From assembly GCF_000611645.1 (NCBI RefSeq), contig NW_014012337.1:2516-15169 (forward strand): a DNA stretch of 12,654 nt, read 5' to 3'. The stretch is from Monoraphidium neglectum. Its lineage: Eukaryota; Chlorophyta; Chlorophyceae; Sphaeropleales; Selenastraceae. The notes below the pieces were generated by a model. The model was given only the letters and a program-made list of their open reading frames with translations, was not told the DNA's origin and ran no database searches. Position numbers and translations under genes: made by a program. Below, one piece after another: positions 8,601 through 12,654 of this stretch (its first letter is position 1; every line of letters starts with the position of its first letter).

Positions 8601-9932
8601 GGTGGGCACGGCACGGCGGTGATTTGCGCCAGGCTCGGTCCTGACGGTGTGTGAGAGCCGGTGTCGGGGCCTGTGCACGGGTGATTAAGGCCTTCAAAGG
8701 CCCTTTCAAGATCGCGAGCACTGCCGGGCCCTTTCTGCTCGGTCACGACTTTGGTGCCACTCACCCGACCTTTGGCAACCCGCGCGGCAACACACAACGG
8801 ACTGACCCGAGCGCTTCCCGTCTAGGAACTAAAAGAGCGCGTTCCAAAACTTCCCCATTTATCTAGCGTGCTATCGTGCAGCCCAACCGAAGGCGCCCCA
8901 CTCGCGCATCTGCCGCGGCGTGCTCTCACCATGGGGCGCTTCCGCCATGGGGCGCCCCACTCCGCGGGCGCCGTCGAGCAGCTGCGTGCCGCGTCCCCTG
9001 AAACAGAAAGACCCAAACTCCTTGGCATGCACCAGGCCCTGTTATGTGCCCCTTGGACGAGGCCGCCCTGCCATAGTTCTCACCCGACTCAGGAGGGGTG
9101 ATCCTCGAGAGATTGACCGCGGATGCAAACAACGCAGCGCGTGGTCGACGGCGTCACTCAAATCGCACATGCTGCTCGACGCACATCAATCGAGCGCCTG
9201 TCTCTTGCTGAAGGGCCGGTGCGGCGCCCGTACTGAAGGCAGCAGTTCGCCCGGCCCCGCCAGGCGGAGGCCAACGAGCATTGCCCAATCCACCCCTTTG
9301 ATGGCAGCCCCGCTCAGCGGCGCTGTCCGGCGCCCAGGTGGCGAGTCCACTTGGGCATGCTCCACTTGGCGTCAACCAAGCAGCAGCTCCACCTGGTCAC
9401 CGGTGCCCCTGCCCCAGCAGCTGCCCCAAGGGCCACTGCTGTGCGGTCTTCCAGTCTGTCCCAACCCCTACCGATTCCCGCCAAAAAGGTGAATTACCCA
9501 AGCAAAAGAACAGCGACACCACACCAACGTCCTCCTGCCTAATGACTGCAAATTTGGTGCCAAACAACACCCCCGTGCATACGAGCAGGCAGAGCAATGA
9601 GGCCGAGGGGCATGAGGCAAATGGCAAGCCAAGGTGCAAAAAGATGCCGCAGTGCTGCAGTGGAAAGACATTGTTGTGCCAAAGGTGGATGCATCAGAGA
9701 ATCAGAGTTTGAAGCCGCTGCCACAACGCCAACATGTCCTCCAGTGAGGTCTCTTGCAGGAAACACTGCCGCCCTGCCGCCGCGCCAGCGGAAACAGCTC
9801 GAGCCCAGCAAAGTCTCGTCCGCTCCTGCGCCACACGCGCCCGCGACCACGGACCCTCACACTGCACCGGCAGCAGCCGCGCCGCGCCGAGCACGGCCGC
9901 ACGCTCCGCTCCCGCGCAAGCGCGCGCGCGCG
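8601..9932. other. Intergenic region between the MCTP-like and ABCG genes
   Basis: This stretch should hold the 3' UTR of the MCTP-like gene (right end) and upstream regulatory DNA of the ABCG gene (left end). Open frames here lack recognisable domains and look like chance frames in GC-rich DNA. I found neither a volvocine-type TGTAA nor an AATAAA polyadenylation signal on the minus strand by eye. It contains a GC-rich repeat cluster at 8892-8962. Near 9334-9396 CCAGGTGG and CCACCTGG are inverted around two copies of TCCACTTGG. Confidence 0.6.
8892..8962. repeat. Nested GC-rich direct repeats and palindrome upstream of the ABCG gene
   Basis: GGCGCCCCACTC occurs at 8892-8903 and again at 8951-8962. 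CCATGGGGCGC occurs at 8929-8939 and 8945-8955. TGGGGCGCCCCA at 8948-8959 is a perfect 12-bp palindrome. All lie about 330-400 bases upstream of the ABCG start codon. They could be protein-binding sites or replication-slippage products. Confidence 0.6.
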
Positions 9933-11301
9933 TCACATGAAGTCGTCGGCGCTGCGTGCCGGCAGGTTTGAGTAGAACGCGCGGAACCCCATCACCCCGG
10001 GCACCCCCCTCAGGAAGGGCGGCCGCAGGATGTAGCAGATCGCCACAAACGCGCCCCAGCCGAGGCCGGCCCACCAGCAGAACGCGAACGCGGAGAGCAG
10101 CCCCGCGTACAGCCAGGCGCACGCGACGAGGTCCTTGCCGCTGGCCATCGAGTAGAGGGCCTCCGCGGTCGTGGTGACGTCATCGAGGATGTTCTGGGCC
10201 AGCAGGGCGTACTGCGGGGCGGAGGGGTTGCGGGCGCGAGGGGCTGGGGTGCCGCTCAGGCGCAGTATGTTGCGGAACGGCTGCTGTGTGGAGTCTCAAT
10301 CACAGGTGGCCGGCTGCACGCAGGCGACTATCTTGGGCAGTGTGCCGAACGCGAGTCAAACACGCCAGGGTAGGCGCGAAGGAGGCCGCGTGATGTGCCC
10401 TCTGCCTACGCTTGTCAACACTTTGGAGAGCCACCCCAAGCGCCCGCGCGCCTGCCGCATGTGGCTGCTGTGGGTCTTGAGCAGCCTCATCAGCCCGCTG
10501 AGTGACGTCATCTGGTCCAGCAGCCCCTCGATCGCCGACAGGTCCAGGTCCCCGTCCTGCAGCTGCCGCTGCAGCGCCTCCAGCGTCATCTCCTCCTGAG
10601 CCTTGCGGCGGCGGCCGCTGGCGGCGCCGCCACCACCACCCTCGGTGGCGCCGCGGCGCGCGGCCGCGGCTGAGCTTTGGGGGGACGCGGCGGCGTCGAG
10701 GGCGGCGGCGTGGGGGTCCTTCGGGCCGCCGCGGAGCTGCTCCCGCAGCATGAGTGCTGCTCGGCGGTAGCTGCAGCAGAAGCCGAGGGGGCAGAGCGAT
10801 GAGGAGGATTCAAGGGGTGGCTGCGGCGTTCTTCAGCAGCCGCATGTGCAGCCTTGACAAGCTGCATTCATCAAACGGCCGTCCAGCTGTCCGTGCCATT
10901 CTGGTTCAAACCATATCAACACCCGCAGTCCTCCAACCATGCGTGTGCACGTGCACACGCCGACAACGCACACAGCCGCACGCACCCACCTCTCCTTCGC
11001 CTCCATGCTGCTGGCCGCCTTTCTCTGCCCAGACAGCGCCTTCGACAGATCCCCCACCGAGTCGCCGCTGGCGAACTCCTCTTCCTCCTCCTCCTCATCG
11101 TCCTCATCGAGGGGGCAGGCCACCTCGAACCCCACGATGCCTGCGTGAACCTGGGGGGTGGTTAGGGGAGAGGGGTGAAAGATGCTGAGATTACTTGCTG
11201 GTGCGATTGCTGTGTGTGCGGTGCTGGTGTGTGTGTTTTGTGCGTGTAAGAGAGAGAGGGGGTGTGGCGAGTGCATGTGTGCATGTGTGCATGTGTGTGC
11301 G

Positions 11302-11334
<33 letters not shown>

Positions 11335-11708
11335 CTTGTGCTGATTACTGCATTGCTGATTGGGGTGAGCGAACAACCTGCATGCAAAAACCACAAGGTC
11401 CATACGCCTTTGCCAGCTAAAACACAATTGCAATATGCACTTGAATGCTTCCCTGACCACTCACAAACACACACACAGATGCACCATCACCTGCAAGAAG
11501 GCCAGCCGCAGCATCCACACAGCCATCACCGCGGTGACGCTGAAGAGCCACTCCGCGGGGTGCAGGCAGACGTGTGACAGCACCCACAGCAGCAGCACGT
11601 TGCGCCAGGGGCGCTTCCAGAAGTAGAGACCCCTTTGTGTGAGAGGAGATGTGTGTTTGTGTGTGAGTGTGTGTTTGCATGCATGTCAGCGTGTGCGAGA
11701 GAGAATGT

Positions 11709-11752
<44 letters not shown>

Positions 11753-12654
11753 AAGCGCGTGAGAGAGAGGGGGATTGAGGTAGTGTGTGTGTGCACAATC
11801 GATGGTCTGAGTCTCTGGGTCAATGGAAGCCGAGTTCACAAGAAGGGCCAGCCCATGGAACACGACCTGCGCTCCCCGCACCCGGCAGCGCTGGGGCAAC
11901 CCGCAACCACTAGGCGCAGCAGGCACTCACATGGGGTCCAGGCGCTTGGGCACCCATTCGGTGATCTCCTTGAGGCGGTGCAGGTGGGCGCGCACGCGCC
12001 GGCGGCTGAGGCGGCCCCGGAGACGCGGCAGAATCTGGGGGACACAGCGTGTGGGGGGGGGCAGGAGAGCCACGTTTGATGTGTGTGTGTGTGGGGAGGG
12101 GGAGAGGTGGGAAGCTGTGTTTTGTGTGGAGGGGGGGGAGACGGAAGGCATGCTTGGTGAGTATGTTTGCGGGGAAAGTCAAGTTTGGTGTGTGTATGTG
12201 GGGGCCAGGGCATGTGGGGATGGGGGGTGGGGGGTGACGGGGTGGCGACTCCGGCAGGTGCCTGCAGCCCGTGAGCTCTCAATCACCTGCTGTCGGCGCG
12301 CCAGCCGCGGCCACAACACGCTGCACTCCGCCACTCGCCACTGGCGCCGCGCTCCGGACACATCAAATGCCCCGCCCAGCTCGGCAAGCAGCAGACACAG
12401 AAGCGGGAGAGCCCCGTCAGCGGGAGCGAGCCCACCCACCCGCTTGACCACTTGGGGGGGTATGCTGGGGCTGGCCTCCGCAAGCCACCGCCCCACCAGC
12501 GCCTGCGCCTCAAACTCCAGCTGCTCCCCGCTGGCGCACGCCCGTATCGATGACGTCAGCATCGCCAGCGGCAGCGGCGTCAGCAGGTAGCTTCCCGCCA
12601 GCCGCGCGGCGCCGAGCCAGCCGGACCAGCCGCACCAGCCGGGGGCGTGGCGGG
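9933..12654 (-). CDS. MCTP-like protein with C-terminal PRT_C membrane region, 3' part, runs off the right edge
   Basis: Exons, in coding order: from beyond 12654 to 12287, 12034-11931, 11632-11491, 11150-10990, 10770 to about 10422, and 10211-9933 (TGA at 9935-9933). Phases agree throughout and give 466 visible residues. Plant MCTPs carry N-terminal C2 domains (not in this window) and a C-terminal anchor; they act at ER-plasma membrane contacts and plasmodesmata. Resemblances to that anchor: an amphipathic segment ending VSGARRQWRVAECSVLW, the segment GLYFWKRPWRNVLLLW leading into a hydrophobic region (visible residues 166-204), a last hydrophobic hairpin (about 401-431), and the tail RPPFLRG...FYSNLPARSADDFM, like the family's R-P-x-F...NFFRRLPAR ending. 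Oddities are an acidic run (D/E at 219-229) and an Ala/Gly-rich linker in exon 5. The donor of the last intron is ambiguous: 10422 (GTGTTG), 10410 (GTAGGC) or 10452 (GC donor) all keep phase. The name comes from remembered family patterns, not a search. Confidence 0.62.
11266..11334. repeat. GT/CA microsatellite in intron 3 of the MCTP-like gene
   Basis: GT repeats run uninterrupted from 11309 to 11334 (13 units), with imperfect GTGTGC/ATGTGT repeats before that. The coding strand reads CA repeats. The intron spans 11151-11490. Confidence 0.85.
11640..11798. repeat. GT/CA microsatellite in intron 2 of the MCTP-like gene
   Basis: A pure run of 17 GT units lies at 11717-11750, inside a longer GT-rich stretch in the intron 11633-11930. 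It is flanked by GAGAGAGAGGGGG, a motif that also occurs beside the repeat in the neighbouring intron (near 11249-11262). Confidence 0.85.
12041..12240. repeat. G/T-rich low-complexity intron 1 of the MCTP-like gene
   Basis: This is imperfect GTGTGTG, GGGGAGGGGG and GTGGGG sequence filling most of the intron 12035-12286. It reads C/A-rich on the coding strand. No gene content is seen. Confidence 0.7.

Noticed and set aside
8920..9492. 190-codon plus-strand frame in the intergenic region
   Set aside because: No domain, a Ser/Pro-rich composition, and it overlaps repeat-rich promoter sequence. It looks like a chance frame.
9933..10148. Stand-alone 71-residue two-helix membrane protein
   Set aside because: The frame continues upstream of its ATG to an acceptor at 10212, and the joined exons match the C-terminal layout of an MCTP-type protein.
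11266..11798. CRISPR-like or tandem array from the repeated GTGTG stretches
   Set aside because: These are dinucleotide microsatellites without unique spacers, inside introns.

Overview
The window looks like nuclear DNA of a eukaryote, most likely a GC-rich green alga (chlorophyte). Two genes are split by many short spliceosomal introns of about 160-435 bases. Nearly all donors read GTG (GTGAG, GTGCG, GTGGG) and all acceptors read CAG or AG. Codons are GC-rich at the third position and introns carry CA/GT microsatellites. The assignment rests on this style and on protein resemblance. No species is recognised, and other GC-rich algae such as haptophytes are not excluded.

Layout. Positions 1-807 are extremely GC-rich, have no convincing gene, and hold an unusual series of perfect or near-perfect hairpins and palindromes. 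Positions 808-3600 show nothing convincingly coding; the part next to 3600 should include the 3' UTR of the next gene. Positions 3601-8565 (minus strand) hold a complete 12-exon gene for an ABCG (White-Brown type) half-size ABC transporter. I could join it phase-consistently into 781 residues with every nucleotide-binding motif and six membrane segments. Positions 8566-9932 are intergenic: a TATA box and an AT-rich inverted GATA-like repeat sit just upstream of the transporter start, and a GC-rich repeat cluster lies further up. Positions 9933-12654 (minus strand) hold the 3' part of a second split gene that runs off the right edge. Its product resembles the C-terminal membrane region (PRT_C domain) of plant-type MCTP proteins (multiple C2 and transmembrane domain proteins).

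The two genes are head-to-tail on the same strand with about 1.4 kb between the stop of one and the start of the other. Both encode membrane proteins, but nothing in the sequence links their functions, and neighbouring nuclear genes of such algae normally have their own promoters. I see no bacterial operon, CRISPR array, rRNA, convincing tRNA or intact mobile element. I did not find a convincing new multi-gene system. The least explained signal is the hairpin series at 179-804.
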